Source: Hyphomonadaceae bacterium
GTDB taxonomy: Bacteria > Pseudomonadota > Alphaproteobacteria > Rhizobiales > Hyphomicrobiaceae
Assembly: GCA_019747815.1 (NCBI GenBank)
Contig: JAIEQJ010000022.1
Span: 1-64,000, forward strand
Length of the DNA: 64,000 bases
Reading direction: 5' to 3'
Numbering within the stretch: the stretch's first letter is position 1; the number at the start of each line of letters is the position of its first letter. A program made the translations under genes and the position numbers. The notes under the pieces are model-generated. The model ran no database searches, was not told the origin of the DNA, and saw nothing but the letters and a program-made list of their open reading frames with translations. Below, one piece after another: positions 1 to 8,224 of this stretch.

Positions 1-386
1 ATGCAGATATCGTCTCGCCTCATGACCGCAAACTGACTGATTGGCGGCCGCATGGGAATCATCTGTCAGGTGTGGAACACTAGCTGAGGTCGCCAAGGCA
101 ACTCGCCTGCATCCTGATGACCGCAAGACGGTATACCGCATTGTAGGAGGCTGGGTGTACGTCGGGCCATGCAAGGGTCGCGAACAGCATTTGCCGCGCA
201 ACCGCCCGGATGCACTCGGTTTTGTCCTCTCGGTCGGTATGTCGGACCCAATGGGCGCCGCTACGCTGGGGATGATAGCAATACTCGGCCGCGAAAATCT
301 AGGAAGGGAGCCGCCCGCAGCGGTATGCAAGTTTGCGCTAGAGCTGGCGTGGACGCCGTGACGGTCTTGTGCCAATGGTTGTCCGT
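1..386. other. No supported gene; interior edge of integrated element
   Basis: Open frames of 61 to 106 codons exist on both strands here. None has a convincing ribosome binding site, recognisable domain or plausible hydropathy. The stretch lies downstream of the minus-strand membrane protein gene and continues the element to the left, out of the window. I see no second copy of the tRNA-Pro 3' end here, so the far attachment site must lie outside the window. Confidence 0.5.
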
Positions 387-1514
387 TCAAGCTGCAAGCC
401 GCACGTCGATGCAGTAGACCTTGCCGCCCTTTTCACGCATGCGAATGTGCACTCGCTGGCACAAGGGCTCGAACTGCTCCCAAAACGCCGGGATCGGCAG
501 TGGCTCGGTGCGCGGCTCTTGCTGGTCGCACCACCGCAAATACCGCTTATAGACGGCGCCGCGCGTGACCCTCTCGCCCTGCGCTCGTGGAAGGCACGCG
601 AGCATGAAGCGCGCCACACTGCTGGCCTCGGGCGAGGGCAAAGCAGCCGCGGAAGGCGGCGCGGCATCCAAGATCACGGCAGCATTGGCGTGCAGCTTCT
701 CGTCAGTGCCAGGCGCTAGCTTCGGAGCAAGCAGTTCCCAGGCGATCAGCGCGAATGCGATCAACAACTCCACAACAACCACCATCGCGATCTGCTGCGC
801 AGTCGCGGCCGTGTCCGCCGATAGTGAGAAGATGCGACCCAGGGTATCCGCTAGCGGATTGACGTTTGCCACCGGCTCGGCCTTGCCTAGGCGCGCACGC
901 ACTACGGCGGCTTTGCTTTCCAGCGAGGCAGCCTGATCGGTCGCTGCCTTGGCGGCCGTTACCGCGGCGAGCTTGGCGTTCGCGTCACTCTCGGTTGCCT
1001 CATACGCCCGGCAGTTCCGGCCGCGCTGTTTCGGATCGCCGTTGTCACACTCGGCCTCACGCGCCCGCGTTGCCGCGTCGGCGGTACGCTTCGCGGCATG
1101 CACGGCAGCAGCGTCCATCGGCGCGAGTGCTGGCATGGCTTCTCGCTCGCGCGTGAGACGCGCAAGCTCGGCGCGATCATCCTTGCGGGCGTCCGCGGTC
1201 TGCTGCCGCTGGGCAATGGTCTTGTCAGAGCGCCCGGCGATGGCGCCCAGGCTATTGCTCAGGTTCACCGCAAGGGCAGCGACGGCGACTAGCCCGGCAA
1301 CGACGCCCCACAGGCGGGCCCAGCCGTGCGTTGTGCGAAACAGATGCACAGCAACGGCTGGGCCGCCAATTCCACCAATGGCGATAGCTGCGAAGAAGAA
1401 TGCAGCCATGGCGCCGTCAATCGGCGTGTCCAATGAGACATAGGCATAGCGACCGACCATCATGGTCACGATAGCCCCTGCAGCCAGGCCGAAGATGCCG
1501 AGTGCGCTACGCAT
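387..1514 (-). CDS. Membrane protein of integrated element, coiled coil and C-terminal helical domain
   Basis: This is a 375-residue protein I cannot name. Three hydrophobic helices lie in about the first 95 residues. A long Ala/Lys/Asp/Glu-rich region likely to form a coiled coil follows. A further membrane helix comes next (core QIAMVVVVELLIAFALIAWE), then a soluble C-terminus. That C-terminus (VARFMLACLPR to the end, with LRWCDQQ in the middle) resembles the small winged-helix modules at the ends of plasmid and phage primases, which is only an impression. I chose the ATG at 1514 over the one at 1559 because it overlaps the upstream stop (ATGCGTAG) and follows GGGGAAG. It is the third gene of a parA operon. 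A link between replicon or partition machinery and the membrane is inference. Confidence 0.7.
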   Translation of the reverse strand: MRSALGIFGLAAGAIVTMMVGRYAYVSLDTPIDGAMAAFFFAAIAIGGIGGPAVAVHLFRTTHGWARLWGVVAGLVAVAALAVNLSNSLGAIAGRSDKTIAQRQQTADARKDDRAELARLTREREAMPALAPMDAAAVHAAKRTADAATRAREAECDNGDPKQRGRNCRAYEATESDANAKLAAVTAAKAATDQAASLESKAAVVRARLGKAEPVANVNPLADTLGRIFSLSADTAATAQQIAMVVVVELLIAFALIAWELLAPKLAPGTDEKLHANAAVILDAAPPSAAALPSPEASSVARFMLACLPRAQGERVTRGAVYKRYLRWCDQQEPRTEPLPIPAFWEQFEPLCQRVHIRMREKGGKVYCIDVRLAA

Positions 1515-1815
1515 GGCGCTTCCCCAAGTCCGCCAGCCAGAGCTGAAACGCGCGCTCAAGCGCTTCCGTTTGTGAGATGCGGTGCCGTTTGCACGCTGCC
1601 GCCACCTGATCCTTGAGCGCGCGGCGCATTTTCAGGTTGAACTGCACGCGGTCGCCCTTGCCCTTGGCCCGCCGTCCATCGCCGTAGGGAGAACGCATTT
1701 GCCGCTCGCGCTTGCCACGGTCGCGTGCTTCGCGTTCTGGTGTGATGGCGGGACCGTGGGTGGCATTGAATGCCGCCTCGAAATCGTCCTCGCTGAGCAG
1801 ATCAGTGCGGCTCAT
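1507..1815 (-). CDS. Small basic ribbon-helix-helix-like partner of ParA
   Basis: This is a 102-residue basic protein. The first half is charged and probably disordered. The second half reads as a beta strand (VQFNLKM) followed by two helices, the second starting at ISQTEALERAF, which is the layout of ribbon-helix-helix (RHH) DNA-binding proteins. Its ATG overlaps the parA stop by four bases (ATGA), so the two are translationally coupled. In type Ib partition systems a small centromere-binding protein directly follows ParA. By position and fold this is the likely ParB analogue, and the CTAG repeats upstream of parA are its likely target. The role is inference; the fold assignment is moderate. 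Confidence 0.65.
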   Translation of the reverse strand: MSRTDLLSEDDFEAAFNATHGPAITPEREARDRGKRERQMRSPYGDGRRAKGKGDRVQFNLKMRRALKDQVAAACKRHRISQTEALERAFQLWLADLGKRHA

Positions 1816-2471
1816 TTCGCCCTCACAGCGGCCGATGCCATTTTACGGATAGTTGTCCACACGGCGCCGATTTCATCGGCCGCGCCCTTAGCTTCCTTCG
1901 TGTCTCGGGCTTCGGGGCCCGTCTTTCCCGCCGTGATGGCTGATGCGTAAACGGTGCGATGGCGAATACTCTTCGGCACTACGGGGCCGAGCTTCTTGAG
2001 CATGGCGATTGCAGACTGAATGCCCTTCTTCCACTTCGGATCGGTCGCGTTGAGGACAAAGGCAAATGGCTCGCCGTGCAGCTTGCAGAAGCCGACGACC
2101 GCCCGCGCAGCCACGAGGTCGAATGCGGATACTCGGGTTGGGATGATTACGAGGTCTGCGGCCTCTATGGCGCGTTCGATGTGCTCGACCATGGCGGGCA
2201 CCGTGTCGATGAAAATCCACTGGTAGCCCTCGGCCTTGAGTGCATCGGCATCTTCGACCGGATCGCCAGAGTAGGCATGCAAGAACGGATTGCCGGGCTT
2301 GCCTCTGAGGGACCACCAAAGGGTCAGTGACTTCTGAGGCTCCGCATCGACGAGCGCGACGCGAGCGCCATCCTTCATTGCGCGCACAGCTAGGCTGGCC
2401 GTCAGACTGGTTTTGCCGCTGCCGCCTTTCGAGGCTGCGAGCACAATCACGCGAGGTTTCGGAGCGAGCAT
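1812..2471 (-). CDS. parA: ParA family partition ATPase
   Basis: This is a 219-residue ATPase of the MinD/ParA superfamily. The deviant Walker A motif KGGSGKTS lies near residues 15-22, with its signature lysine. A Walker A'-like VDAEPQKS and a Walker B-like IFIDTVPA follow. The short length, with no N-terminal DNA-binding domain, matches the small type Ib ParA proteins of plasmids and integrative elements. It is first in an operon with the small basic gene and the membrane protein gene. The upstream region to 2607 is packed with CTAG repeats, a plausible autoregulatory and partition site. ParA dimers bind DNA nonspecifically with ATP and position replicons. Here it most likely stabilises an integrated or excised mobile element. 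Confidence 0.92.
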   Translation of the reverse strand: MLAPKPRVIVLAASKGGSGKTSLTASLAVRAMKDGARVALVDAEPQKSLTLWWSLRGKPGNPFLHAYSGDPVEDADALKAEGYQWIFIDTVPAMVEHIERAIEAADLVIIPTRVSAFDLVAARAVVGFCKLHGEPFAFVLNATDPKWKKGIQSAIAMLKKLGPVVPKSIRHRTVYASAITAGKTGPEARDTKEAKGAADEIGAVWTTIRKMASAAVRAK

Positions 2472-2484
2472 TGATCGTCCCTTT

Positions 2485-2573
2485 CGACTAGCTGCTAGAC
2501 GCGCTAGCGCCTAGATCGGCTAGCTGCGATACCGACTAGCTGCTAGTCGATAGATCGAGATAGCAGCTAGTCG
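2485..2573. repeat. CTAG-rich repeat cluster, candidate partition site or operator
   Basis: Eight CTAG tetramers fall within 83 bp (2488-2570). CGACTAGCTGCTAG occurs as direct copies at 2485-2498 and 2533-2546, and a 13-bp inverted copy lies at 2561-2573. CTAG is normally scarce in proteobacterial DNA, so the density is striking. The cluster lies just upstream of parA, where type Ib systems keep their centromere and operator. The sequence is seen directly; the function is inferred. Confidence 0.7.
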
Positions 2574-2607
2574 GCATTGTTTTGGAAACGCATTGAACTT
2601 CCGCGAT

Positions 2608-3021
2608 TTAGACGGCGGCACGCATGTCGATACCGGCTACCATCGGCACCAATCGACAGAGCGCGTGGTACGCCTTTGGAGAGTGCCAGCCGACCATGCC
2701 GAGCAAGAGCACGTCGTCGAGGTTGGGGCGCACCTTTGCCTTGAGCCGAGTAGAGATGTCTTCGGCCAACGTTTCCAGCGCGGCGCGTTTGGCCCGCGCT
2801 GCATCGCCCAGGGCTCGCGTCTCTGCGCTGATGGCTAGGTCCAGGCCCTTGCCCCAGCGTTTGCCGTGGTCGCGCCGACCTGCAGCTTCGTAAGCCTCCT
2901 CAGCGGCCCCGCATTCGAGGTGCGCCTGCAGGAACGTGCGAGATTGCCTGTTCAACTTGAACGGCGAGCGAGACTTGTAGGCAGCGGCAACATTCTTTAC
3001 GGGACGGGTAGCTTTGGCCAT
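2608..3021 (-). CDS. Hypothetical protein of integrated element
   Basis: This is a 137-residue basic protein of no family I recognise. The N-terminus is Lys/Arg-rich and disordered-looking. The middle is rich in Ala and Glu helices (AAEEAYEAAGRR). The C-terminal part (LDDVLLLGMVGWHSPKAYHA) looks like a compact helical domain. The ATG at 3021 was chosen over the upstream codon at 3135 because AAAGGAGAT stands 5-6 bases before it. The longer frame would also read through the promoter described at 3104-3132. The gene diverges from the small RHH gene and stands apart from the parA operon, with the CTAG cluster between them. Confidence 0.6.
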   Translation of the reverse strand: MAKATRPVKNVAAAYKSRSPFKLNRQSRTFLQAHLECGAAEEAYEAAGRRDHGKRWGKGLDLAISAETRALGDAARAKRAALETLAEDISTRLKAKVRPNLDDVLLLGMVGWHSPKAYHALCRLVPMVAGIDMRAAV

Positions 3022-3082
3022 TGGGTATCTCCTTTCGGCCGGGTTAGGCCCTGCTCGGTGTTGACGCGCCGCGCAGGGCCGC

Positions 3083-3111
3083 TTGCATTTCACAACGTAT
3101 GTCAGTATAGT
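3083..3111 (+). promoter_or_regulatory. Opposed promoter for the RHH gene, sharing the -10
   Basis: On the plus strand, TTGCAT (3083-3088) and TATAGT (3106-3111) are separated by 17 bp. The -10 overlaps the -10 of the leftward promoter, so polymerase could occupy only one at a time. The transcript would begin near 3118 and reach the ATG at 3147. Confidence 0.55.
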
Positions 3112-3132
3112 GACTAGACACAATTTTGTCAA
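3104..3132 (-). promoter_or_regulatory. Strong sigma-70-type promoter for the leftward gene
   Basis: On the minus strand, a perfect -35 TTGACA (3132-3127) and -10 TATACT (3109-3104) are separated by exactly 17 bp. Transcription would start near 3097 and run to the gene starting at 3021. One GACTAGACA repeat lies inside the spacer. Confidence 0.75.
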
Positions 3133-3147
3133 CACAGAGACTAGACA
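3112..3147 (+). promoter_or_regulatory. Twin GACTAGACA operators
   Basis: Two identical 9-bp direct repeats, GACTAGACA, lie at 3112-3120 and 3139-3147, 27 bp apart. The first is in the spacer of the leftward promoter and the second touches the RHH start codon. They share the GACTAG core with the repeats at 2485-2573, which suggests one related family of binding sites in this element. Confidence 0.6.
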
Positions 3148-3341
3148 TGAGCCCAGCGAAGCCCAACCGCACGAAAACGGCGCAGCTCAATTTCTATGTG
3201 AGTGAGGAGCTGAAAGACGCGGCTGTGGCTGCCGCAGAAGCGGACCAGCGGTCGCTGACATCGCTGTGCGAAAAGCTGTTGACCGACTATTGCCGCGCGG
3301 AAGGCTTCCTGCCGCGCCAGGCGAAGCCCAAAGGGAAATAG
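3147..3341 (+). CDS. Small ribbon-helix-helix regulator
   Basis: This is a 64-residue basic protein. A strand (TAQLNFYVS) is followed by two helices (ELKDAAVAAAEAD, then SLTSLCEKLLTDYCR), the CopG/Arc ribbon-helix-helix pattern. These dimers bind short repeated operators, and the twin GACTAGACA sites overlapping its own start are the obvious targets. I used the ATG at 3147; a TTG at 3126 in the same frame has no ribosome binding site. It is the last gene of the element before the tRNA. It is probably an autoregulator, or the control gene of the opposed-promoter switch. Family confidence is moderate because such proteins are very short. Confidence 0.65.
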   Translation: MSPAKPNRTKTAQLNFYVSEELKDAAVAAAEADQRSLTSLCEKLLTDYCRAEGFLPRQAKPKGK

Positions 3342-3355
3342 GGCAGGTGTCAATC

Positions 3356-3394
3356 GTTCCGCTGGCGTTCCCCTGCGCCTTGGGTGCGGAACGT
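3356..3394. other. Interrupted inverted repeat beside tRNA-Pro
   Basis: CGTTCCGC (3356-3363) pairs with GCGGAACG (3387-3394), and an inner GGCG/CGCC pair lies between them. There is no T-run, so it is not a classical intrinsic terminator. It may weakly end the RHH transcript. Lying between the element and the tRNA 3' end, it could also belong to the attachment region. Confidence 0.35.
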
Positions 3395-3421
3395 GATAGA
3401 GCCGCAAGCTATTGATTTTAT

Positions 3422-3499
3422 TGGTCGGAGCGGGGAGATTTGAACTCCCGACCCCCAGTCCCCCAGACTGGTGCGCTAACCAGGCTGCGCTACGCTCCG
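3422..3499 (-). tRNA. tRNA-Pro(GGG)
   Basis: The minus strand folds as a full cloverleaf of 78 bases including an encoded CCA. The acceptor stem is CGGAGCG/CGCTCCG, the D arm has GCGC pairs, the anticodon stem is CCAGT/ACTGG and the T arm loop is TTCAAAT. The anticodon loop CTGGGGG gives GGG, proline. Its 3' end faces the parA element on the left. That is the usual geometry for an element integrated by recombination into a tRNA 3' end. Confidence 0.97.
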
Positions 3500-3534
3500 G
3501 ACCGGCGCTGTTGTGCCTTGCCGGCCGCTCGCGG

Positions 3535-4314
3535 TCAACTGGCAGGCGCCAGCCCGCCGGTCGGTCCCGGCCGCGCCAAGAGCCGCAGGACCCCGGCAGC
3601 CTCCGCCGGGAACGGGCGCGCGTGCCCGGGGCGAGCGCCGCGCGCTGCGCCGACGGCGCCGTAAAGGCCGGACGGCAGCGTCAGGTCGTGAACGGTGATC
3701 CCGGCGGCGTGCGCAAGCTGCCGCGCTCCGGCTTCGGTATCCGCAGGCGAGAGCCGGCGTAGACCTCTGCCGCGCACGCCGACGTCGGTCAGCGTCCGGG
3801 CGACGCCTCGTCCGCGCGCCTTGGCGAAGGCCTCCAGGCGGGCCCACGCCTGGAGGAAGGTCTGCTCGGCGCCGAGGGCGGGCAGAGGCTGGTCGCCCAA
3901 CCCGGCGCCGATCGCCGAGATTTCCTCCAGGCGGTGAGGGGCCAGTCTTGCAGGCCGCATCCTCTCCAGATCGACGCCGAGCGGCCCAGCGCGCGACACG
4001 CCGATCAAAGCCAGGCCGTCGATGTGGGACAGGCTGAACTCGACGCCGCCGCCGTCCAGACGGGGCTTCCCACCCGCGGGGCGCACCAGCCGGCAGCCCC
4101 GCACGCCGGGGCCCGCGACCCGCTCGAGCAGGAGTCTCAGAGCGGCATAGGCGGTCAAGCGCTGGCGCCGCTCGCGCGGCTGGCCGATCCGATCGGCGTA
4201 GGCGCGGTCTTCCGCCGTCAAGCGCTGGGTGTCGCGCTCCAGCAGATCGAGCGTCTTGGCGCACGTCTCGAGATCTACGAGCCAGAGCTCGATACTGGAA
4301 GCGGGTTGCGTCAT
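3535..4314 (-). CDS. Sfp-type 4'-phosphopantetheinyl transferase
   Basis: This 259-residue enzyme moves the phosphopantetheine arm of CoA onto a carrier-protein serine. The Mg-binding motif GVDLERMRP lies mid-protein after the conserved FSLSHIDG. The second signature reads FLQAWARLEAFAKARGRG; the common WxxKEA lysine is leucine here, as I believe occurs in other alphaproteobacterial members. I chose the ATG at 4314 because the protein then begins MTQPASSIELW and has normal family length. It sits between MerR and tRNA-Pro, and no polyketide or peptide synthase is in the window. It could serve the fatty acid carrier protein or a synthase elsewhere. Confidence 0.8.
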   Translation of the reverse strand: MTQPASSIELWLVDLETCAKTLDLLERDTQRLTAEDRAYADRIGQPRERRQRLTAYAALRLLLERVAGPGVRGCRLVRPAGGKPRLDGGGVEFSLSHIDGLALIGVSRAGPLGVDLERMRPARLAPHRLEEISAIGAGLGDQPLPALGAEQTFLQAWARLEAFAKARGRGVARTLTDVGVRGRGLRRLSPADTEAGARQLAHAAGITVHDLTLPSGLYGAVGAARGARPGHARPFPAEAAGVLRLLARPGPTGGLAPAS

Positions 4315-4453
4315 GGCATGCGGCTGCAGGCCGAGCGCTGCGGACAGGGATGCCCGGCACTTGGCTTGCACCATAGGCCCGGCAGTGAGGGAAGACCATC
4401 CGCTGCCGCCGCATCCTGCCCGTGACGCGCGCGGGCGGACGTGCCCTGGGGCC

Positions 4454-4942
4454 TCAACTGCGCGCAGCGGCGCGCTTGGGGCGCCGGCCAGCCTGGTCGC
4501 CCTGCTGCGCTCGATGGCCGCCGTCCAACATGGCTTTGACAGCATCGAGCTCGGCCACGATGGTGCGCAGCGCGCCGATCTCGGCTGCGCTGAGCTGCCT
4601 TGGAGCGTCCATCGGCACGGGCGGGGTGGGCGGCGGCCGCACCCGGCTCTTGTCATCATGGCCAGCGTCCGGACCGCAGCCCAGCCGCTTGACGTCCTCC
4701 ACGCCACCCTCGCGGAGGATCTTCTGCACGCCCTTGATGGTGTAGCCAGCGGTCTGCAGCAGATGCCTGATGCCGCGCAGCAGTTGCACATCGGCAGGTC
4801 TGTAGTAGCGCCGGCCGCCGCCGCGCTTCATCGGCTTCAGCTGAGGGAACCTGGCTTCCCAAAAGCGCAGCACATGCTTTCTGACGCCGAGCTCGACCGA
4901 CACCTCGCCGATATTACGAAATGCTTCCGTTGCCTTTGGCAA
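4454..4942 (-). CDS. MerR family transcriptional regulator
   Basis: This is a 162-residue protein. The N-terminal winged helix-turn-helix ([22 protein letters not shown], residues about 9-30) continues through [15 protein letters not shown], the standard MerR DNA-binding domain. No metal-binding cysteines are present; the C-terminal half is a Pro-rich linker and a helix. The gene lies 37 bases behind ihfA in the same direction. I know this ihfA-merR order as conserved in alphaproteobacteria, which suggests a housekeeping regulator and not a metal-resistance one. The signal it senses is unknown. Confidence 0.88.
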   Translation of the reverse strand: MPKATEAFRNIGEVSVELGVRKHVLRFWEARFPQLKPMKRGGGRRYYRPADVQLLRGIRHLLQTAGYTIKGVQKILREGGVEDVKRLGCGPDAGHDDKSRVRPPPTPPVPMDAPRQLSAAEIGALRTIVAELDAVKAMLDGGHRAQQGDQAGRRPKRAAARS

Positions 4943-4979
4943 GGCACCACCCCGCTGCCAGCGCTGAGCCTGCGATCTG

Positions 4980-5297
4980 CTATTCCGCCGCCCGACGCCG
5001 TCCCAAGCCGGCGTTGATGCGTTCCTTCATGATATTGCTGGGCCGGAAGACGAGAACGCGGCGCGGCGTGATCGGAACCTCCTGCCCCGTCTTGGGGTTG
5101 CGGCCCACCCGTTCGCCCTTCTGGCGAATGTTGAAGGAGCCAAACGACGACAGTTTGACGGGCTCGCCTTCGGCCAAGCTCTCGGAAAGAACCTTGATGA
5201 CGAGCTCAACCAATTCCTGCGACTCGTTGCGCGGCAAGCCAATTTTCTGGACTACCGACTCTGCCAAGTCCGCACGCGTGAGTGTTTTGCCACCCAT
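4980..5297 (-). CDS. ihfA: Integration host factor subunit alpha
   Basis: This is a 105-residue HU/IHF family protein, the alpha half of a heterodimer that bends DNA sharply and assists recombination, replication and sigma-54 promoters. The conserved opening ([11 protein letters not shown]), the core [13 protein letters not shown] and the DNA-wrapping arm [12 protein letters not shown] with its intercalating proline are all visible. It has its own promoter upstream at 5334-5362. GGGGAGGGG precedes the ATG. It lies between fabH and merR, its usual alphaproteobacterial place. Confidence 0.96.
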   Translation of the reverse strand: MGGKTLTRADLAESVVQKIGLPRNESQELVELVIKVLSESLAEGEPVKLSSFGSFNIRQKGERVGRNPKTGQEVPITPRRVLVFRPSNIMKERINAGLGRRRAAE

Positions 5298-5333
5298 TGG
5301 ATTACTGCCCCTCCCCTACTCGCAACGCCACTG

Positions 5334-5362
5334 ATGCTAGCCAGATGCCTTCCGAGGGTCAA
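5334..5362 (-). promoter_or_regulatory. Sigma-70-type promoter for ihfA
   Basis: On the minus strand, TTGACC (5362-5357) and TAGCAT (5339-5334) are separated by 17 bp, about 37 bases before the ihfA start. It lies in the 111-bp gap after fabH, so ihfA can be transcribed independently of the plsX-fabH pair. Confidence 0.65.
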
Positions 5363-5408
5363 CAACAAGAGGCTGAAATTGCACACATAACTTGATCGTC
5401 CTGTGGCA

Positions 5409-6386
5409 TTACCAGCGCGCGAGGACGGCGCCCCAGGTGAAGCCTCCGCCCATGGCCTCCATCAGAACGAGGCCGCCTTCCCTGAGGCGATGCTCCTCGA
5501 AGGCCTGATTGAGCGCAAGCGGAACAGAAGCTGCCGATGTGTTGCCGTGCTTGGCGAGCGTGATCATCACCTTGCTGGGCGGAATGCCGAGCTTCCTGCC
5601 GATGCCGTCCAGGATTCGCTTGTTGGCTTGATGGGGGACGTAGAGATCGATCTCGGTCGGGGCGTAGCCGGTGGTGACCAGGGTCTCCTCGATGACGCTC
5701 GAGATCTTCTGCACGGCGTGGCGGAAGACCTCGCGTCCGTTCATCCGCAGGTGCCCGGTGGTTTTGGTGGACCCCGGTCCGCCGTCGACATAGAGCAGCT
5801 CCTCAAAGCGTCCGTCCGAGCGGATGCGCGTGGCCAGGATGCCGCGATCGTCCCGCGTGCCGAGCTGCGACTGGGCTTCGAGCACGACCGCGCCGGCGCC
5901 GTCGCCGAACAGCACGCAGGTGCCGCGGTCCTTCCAATCCAGAATGCGCGAGAACGTCTCGGCCCCGACCACAAGGGCGCGCTTGGACTGGCCGGTCTTG
6001 ATGAAGTTGTCAGCGATGTTGAGGCCATAGATGAAGCCGGAGCAGACGGCCTGCACGTCGAACGCGGCCCCCTTGGTGATGCCGAGGCCGGCCTGGATCT
6101 TCACGGCGGTCGCGGGGAAGGTGCGGTCAGGCGTGGCCGTCGCGCAGACGACGAGATCGATGTCGACGGGGTCGATGCCCGACCGGACAAGCGCCTGGTG
6201 GGAGGCCGCGATGCCGAGGTCGGATGTCAGCTCCCCATCCGCGGCAATGTGGCGCTGCTCGATGCCGGTGCGCTCCTGGATCCATTCATCGGTCGTATCG
6301 ACGAGACGGGCCAAGTCGTCGTTGGTCATGACGCGTTTGGGAAGATAGGCACCCACACCGCGGATCACCGATCTGATGATTGCCAC
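5409..6386 (-). CDS. fabH: 3-oxoacyl-ACP synthase III
   Basis: This 325-residue thiolase-fold enzyme condenses acetyl-CoA with malonyl-ACP to start fatty acid synthesis. The catalytic triad is present: Cys115 in [10 protein letters not shown], His in VPHQANKR, and Asn in GNTSAAS. The N-terminus ([16 protein letters not shown]) and the C-terminus [11 protein letters not shown] are full-length. It lies 41 bases after plsX in the same direction, the standard PlsX-FabH arrangement linking phospholipid and fatty acid initiation. Confidence 0.97.
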   Translation of the reverse strand: MAIIRSVIRGVGAYLPKRVMTNDDLARLVDTTDEWIQERTGIEQRHIAADGELTSDLGIAASHQALVRSGIDPVDIDLVVCATATPDRTFPATAVKIQAGLGITKGAAFDVQAVCSGFIYGLNIADNFIKTGQSKRALVVGAETFSRILDWKDRGTCVLFGDGAGAVVLEAQSQLGTRDDRGILATRIRSDGRFEELLYVDGGPGSTKTTGHLRMNGREVFRHAVQKISSVIEETLVTTGYAPTEIDLYVPHQANKRILDGIGRKLGIPPSKVMITLAKHGNTSAASVPLALNQAFEEHRLREGGLVLMEAMGGGFTWGAVLARW

Positions 6387-6427
6387 GTCTCACCTCGTCC
6401 TGACAGGCCGCGTCGAACGTTCACGCT

Positions 6428-7483
6428 TCATGCCTGTTTCGCTTCCGGAGGCCTGGTTTCGCCGAGCTTGCCGTGCAGCGACTGAAGGTCCGCCGTCAAG
6501 CGCACGATCAGGTTGCTTTCGGCCATGTCGTACCCGACCCCGATGGCGCTGGCGAAGCCGAAAGCGTCGGTCCCCCCGTGACTCTTGATCACAATGCCAT
6601 TGAGCCCGAGAAACGGCCCGCCGTTCAGGCGCCGCGGGTCCATGCGGTCTTTCAGCGCGCGCAGGCCCCGCTCGGCCAGCAGCGCTCCGAGCTTGGCCGC
6701 GAGCGAGCTGGTGAGGGCCTCGCGCACATAGGCGGCCATCTGCTTGGCCGTGCCCTCCGCGGTCTTGAGCGCGATATTGCCCGCATATCCCTCGACCACC
6801 ACCACATCAACAATGCCCTGGCCGATCTGGTCGCCTTCGACAAAGCCGCGGTAGTCGATGGGCAGCTCGTTCTCCTTGAGCCAGGCGTGCGCCTGCCTGA
6901 CCTCCTCGATGCCCTTGATCTCCTCCACGCCGATATTGAGGAGGCCCACCCGCGGCCGCTCGATGCCGAACAAGGCGCGTGCCATGGCCGCGCCCATGAG
7001 GGCAAAGTCTGCGAGCTGGCGCGCCGACGCGCCGATGTTGGCCCCCAGGTCGAGCACGATGCTGTTGTGTCCGACGGTCGGCCACTGACCGGCGATCACT
7101 GGCCGCTCGATACCCGGCATGGTGCGCAGCACCAGCTTGGCCATGGCCATGAGGGCACCGGTGTTGCCGGCCGAGACGGCGACCTCGGCCTCTCCCTTCT
7201 GCACCGCCTCCAGCGCGAGCCACATGCTGGAGCCGCGGCCGCGCCGCACGGCCTGGCTCGGCTTGTCCTGCATCTCGATGGCGATATCGGTGTGCACGAT
7301 GCGGGAGCGCGCCTCGAGCGCGGGATGCTGCTCCAGATGCGGCTGAATGCGGGCCTGGTCGCCAACCAGAATGAAGTTGACGTCCGGGTGCCGCACGAGC
7401 GCCAGTGCCGCTCCCGGAACGACGATCGCGGGTCCTTGATCACCGCCCATAGCGTCGAGCGATATCGTGCGCGGCGCTGCCAT
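6428..7483 (-). CDS. plsX: Phosphate acyltransferase PlsX
   Basis: This 351-residue enzyme makes acyl-phosphate from acyl-ACP for the PlsX/PlsY route to phosphatidic acid. It begins with [13 protein letters not shown], the family signature. [21 protein letters not shown] and [14 protein letters not shown] follow in order. An upstream in-frame start at 7642 would add 53 residues unlike the family, so the ATG at 7483 is preferred, although its ribosome binding site (CAGGGCGA) is weak. It heads the plsX-fabH unit and lies downstream of DUF177, a common arrangement. Confidence 0.95.
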   Translation of the reverse strand: MAAPRTISLDAMGGDQGPAIVVPGAALALVRHPDVNFILVGDQARIQPHLEQHPALEARSRIVHTDIAIEMQDKPSQAVRRGRGSSMWLALEAVQKGEAEVAVSAGNTGALMAMAKLVLRTMPGIERPVIAGQWPTVGHNSIVLDLGANIGASARQLADFALMGAAMARALFGIERPRVGLLNIGVEEIKGIEEVRQAHAWLKENELPIDYRGFVEGDQIGQGIVDVVVVEGYAGNIALKTAEGTAKQMAAYVREALTSSLAAKLGALLAERGLRALKDRMDPRRLNGGPFLGLNGIVIKSHGGTDAFGFASAIGVGYDMAESNLIVRLTADLQSLHGKLGETRPPEAKQA

Positions 7484-7657
7484 GGCGTTTTCGCCCTGCG
7501 TAACTTGCCAGTGGGTGAGCCGGTCCATCATGCCCCGCGCCCACGCATGCCCCCGAAAAACGCCCGACCATAGCCGGTCGTACGGGTGACACAACCAGAT
7601 TTTCTGCGCCGCGCCAAGCCGCGGCCAATAGCCGTGGCGCACACCGCCGCAGGCCGC

Positions 7658-8203
7658 TCAGCGCTTGCCCTTGACCTTCGCCAGCGCCGCGAACGGACCA
7701 TCGGATTTGCTGGCCCCGCCCTGGTCGGGCGGTGATTGCGGTGCCTCGAACGTTACCCCGGGTTTTCTGGGGAACAGATCGATGGCGTTCGCCAGGGATT
7801 CGAAGATCACGCGCCCGACCTTGATCCGGCCCGCCACGATGGGCTCCAGATCAGGCTCGTCGTGCACATCGACAACGCCGCCGCTCGGGGCCGGTATTTC
7901 CGTCTCCGGCCAGTAGTCCACACTGAAGCTCTCGGCGATCTCGCTGGTCAGCGGTTCCAGGGTCACCACGCAGGACTGCTCGATGAGCGCCTTGAGCGTG
8001 CCGGTGAGGCGGAAGTGCCCTTCGCCGCGGGGCGAAAGGGTATAGCGGGCCGTCAAGCTGGAGCACGCCAGGAGGTCCAGAGCGCGAGCTATGCCTTCGC
8101 GCTCCTCCGGGGAGGCTGCCCGCTCCACCTGCAGCCCTGTCTCGGGGATATCCTGAATGGCATGGTCCCAGCCGAACTCTTCGGTCACGGTTGCCTCCAT
8201 CAA
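7658..8203 (-). CDS. DUF177 family protein (YceD-like)
   Basis: This is a 181-residue acidic protein. The region from LTARYTLSPRGEGHFRLTGTLKA to ESFSVDYWPE, followed by DEPDLEPIVAGRIKVGRV, is the DUF177 pattern. In many bacteria the gene lies just before rpmF-plsX. Here rpmF is absent and plsX follows directly. E. coli YceD and its plant relative are linked to 23S rRNA accumulation. Only one conserved cysteine position is occupied (QSCVVTLEPL), so zinc binding is doubtful. It probably shares a transcript with the chaperone gene 21 bases upstream. Confidence 0.85.
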   Translation of the reverse strand: MMEATVTEEFGWDHAIQDIPETGLQVERAASPEEREGIARALDLLACSSLTARYTLSPRGEGHFRLTGTLKALIEQSCVVTLEPLTSEIAESFSVDYWPETEIPAPSGGVVDVHDEPDLEPIVAGRIKVGRVIFESLANAIDLFPRKPGVTFEAPQSPPDQGGASKSDGPFAALAKVKGKR

Positions 8204-8224
8204 CCCGCAACGATCAGATCACCT

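Noticed and set aside
41-361. 106-codon frame at the left edge
   Set aside because: No ribosome binding site, no family resemblance, and overlapping frames on both strands of similar length.
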